A stretch of DNA of 13,172 nucleotides, from assembly GCA_046724435.1 (NCBI GenBank), contig JBKOWN010000095.1:1-13172 (forward strand), in the 5' to 3' direction. The stretch is from JALZAA01 sp046724435. Lineage in GTDB: Bacteria; Actinomycetota; Acidimicrobiia; IMCC26256; JACDBD01. The notes beneath the pieces were generated by a model, which saw only the letters and a list, made by a program, of their open reading frames with translations, did no database searches and had not been told where the DNA came from. Position 1 is the first letter of the stretch; every line of letters starts with the position of its first letter. Both the position numbers and the translations under genes were made by a program. Shown here piece after piece: positions 12,876 through 13,172 of this stretch.

Positions 12876-12987
12876 GCCGTCGCAGGCTCCGGCTCCGTGT
12901 CTTCGGCCGCGGTCGCAAGCTCCCGCTTTGCAACGGCAGTCGGCAAAACCGCTGCCGTTGCGGGTGGCGGTCGGCGAAGCCGCCACC
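12876..12987. repeat. Four tandem hairpins with related loops
   Basis: There are four stem-loops about 30 bp apart. (1) GCCG/CGGC with a 10-nt loop TCGCAGGCTC (12876-12893). (2) GCGG/CCGC with a 10-nt loop TCGCAAGCTC (12909-12926). (3) GCAACGGCAG/CTGCCGTTGC with a 12-nt loop TCGGCAAAACCG (12930-12961). (4) GGTGGCGG/CCGCCACC with a 9-nt loop TCGGCGAAG (12963-12987). Stems differ in sequence but each is perfectly self-complementary; loops all start TCG on the plus strand. They lie between the predicted transcript start (about 12992) and the GTG (12854) of the minus-strand nuclease gene. Confidence 0.7.
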
Positions 12988-12998
12988 GCCGCCGTGGG

Positions 12999-13027
12999 AC
13001 CCTATTACGCTCTGACACTCGTGTCAG
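12999..13027 (-). promoter_or_regulatory. Promoter of the nuclease-amidohydrolase operon
   Basis: On the minus strand, CTGACA (13027-13022) is followed after exactly 17 nt by TAGGGT (13004-12999). A start near 12992 would give a leader of about 138 nt carrying the four hairpins, in contrast to the leaderless genes elsewhere in the window. The -35 box is part of the palindrome at 13013-13026. Confidence 0.5.
13013..13026. promoter_or_regulatory. Operator-like palindrome TGACAC-TC-GTGTCA (second copy)
   Basis: Perfect 6-bp inverted repeat with a 2-bp spacer, followed by GGGAACG. It matches the site at 1199-1220 over 22 nt except for one base in the spacer. It sits between the minus-strand nuclease operon and the plus-strand alcohol dehydrogenase (30 nt before its ATG), so one bound protein could control both. 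It overlaps the -35 box of the minus-strand promoter. Confidence 0.6.
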
Positions 13028-13056
13028 GGAACGCGACTCGAGCCCTTCCCGGAGCG

Positions 13057-13172
13057 ATGCGCGCCGCCGTCTACCGCGGGCCGCGCGACATCGTCGTGGA
13101 GGAGCGGCCGATCCCCGAGCTCGGCCCCCACGACGTCCTGCTCGAGGTGAGCCACTGCGGAGTGTGCGGCAG
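13057..13172 (+). CDS. Zinc-dependent alcohol dehydrogenase (MDR superfamily), 3' partial
   Basis: Only the first 38 residues lie in the window and the frame runs off the right edge. The start MRAAVYRGPRDIVVEERPIP and then GPHDVLLEVSHCGVCG is typical of the GroES-like N-terminal domain of medium-chain dehydrogenases. Cys37 in CGVCG is the expected catalytic zinc ligand. Such enzymes oxidise alcohols or polyols with NAD(P). The catalytic His, structural zinc loop and Rossmann domain are beyond the window, so the substrate is unknown. GGAG just before the ATG is a close and weak ribosome-binding site. The gene is preceded by the palindrome shared with the MaoC operon, which suggests co-regulation with acyl-CoA catabolism. 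Confidence 0.85.
   Translation, partial: MRAAVYRGPRDIVVEERPIPELGPHDVLLEVSHCGVCG

Noticed and set aside
12855..12986. N-terminal extension of the EEP protein by 44 codons
   Set aside because: It would place the signal peptide inside the protein, it is coded by the hairpin run, and a ribosome-binding site lies directly before the GTG at 12854.
12873..12990. Hairpin run as a CRISPR array or integron attC array
   Set aside because: There are no identical direct repeats of 20 or more bases, units are only about 30 bp with variable stems, and no cas or integrase gene is in the window.

Overview
The window is high-G+C, densely packed DNA with the look of an environmental actinobacterium, most likely of the Acidimicrobiia/Ilumatobacter type. 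That placement is an inference. It rests on the codon use, the Tad-pilus minor proteins, the acyl-CoA genes of actinobacterial steroid/lipid type, and the frequent promoters in which a TANNNT-like box sits 7-8 nt before the start codon (leaderless transcription). No rRNA, tRNA, CRISPR array, transposase or prophage gene was seen.

Layout. (1) 1-1182: the end of a Tad/Flp pilus locus, with three short membrane-anchored TadE/TadG-like genes joined by 4-bp overlaps. (2) 1235-4107: a tightly coupled operon of MaoC hydratase, DUF35 protein, carboxymuconolactone-decarboxylase-like protein, second DUF35 protein and Ltp2/SCP-X-like thiolase-fold protein. It resembles the ChsH1/ChsH2/Ltp2 set that removes the last part of the steroid side chain in actinobacteria, but its parts are split and rearranged. 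(3) 4136-5437: a GT-C membrane glycosyltransferase, followed by two strong hairpins. (4) 5623-7942: two divergent acyl-CoA dehydrogenase genes whose leaderless promoters lie back to back in 31 bp. They probably form one heteromeric enzyme. (5) 7979-8671: a conserved Cys/His-rich protein of unknown role. (6) 8723-10168: a glycosyltransferase-2/methyltransferase fusion. (7) 10184-12854, minus strand: an operon of a secreted endonuclease/exonuclease/phosphatase-fold protein and a D-aminoacylase-type amidohydrolase. (8) 13057 to the window end: the start of a zinc alcohol dehydrogenase.

How it fits together. The MaoC, DUF35, thiolase-fold, acyl-CoA dehydrogenase and dehydrogenase genes suggest breakdown of a CoA-activated lipid or steroid side chain. 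The same 14-bp palindrome (TGACAC-NN-GTGTCA, followed by GGGAACG) stands before the MaoC operon and in the divergent region before the alcohol dehydrogenase, 11.8 kb apart. This suggests one shared regulator. The most unusual structure is a run of four hairpins about 30 bp apart (12876-12987), with different self-complementary stems but related loops, in what should be the untranslated leader of the nuclease-amidohydrolase operon.
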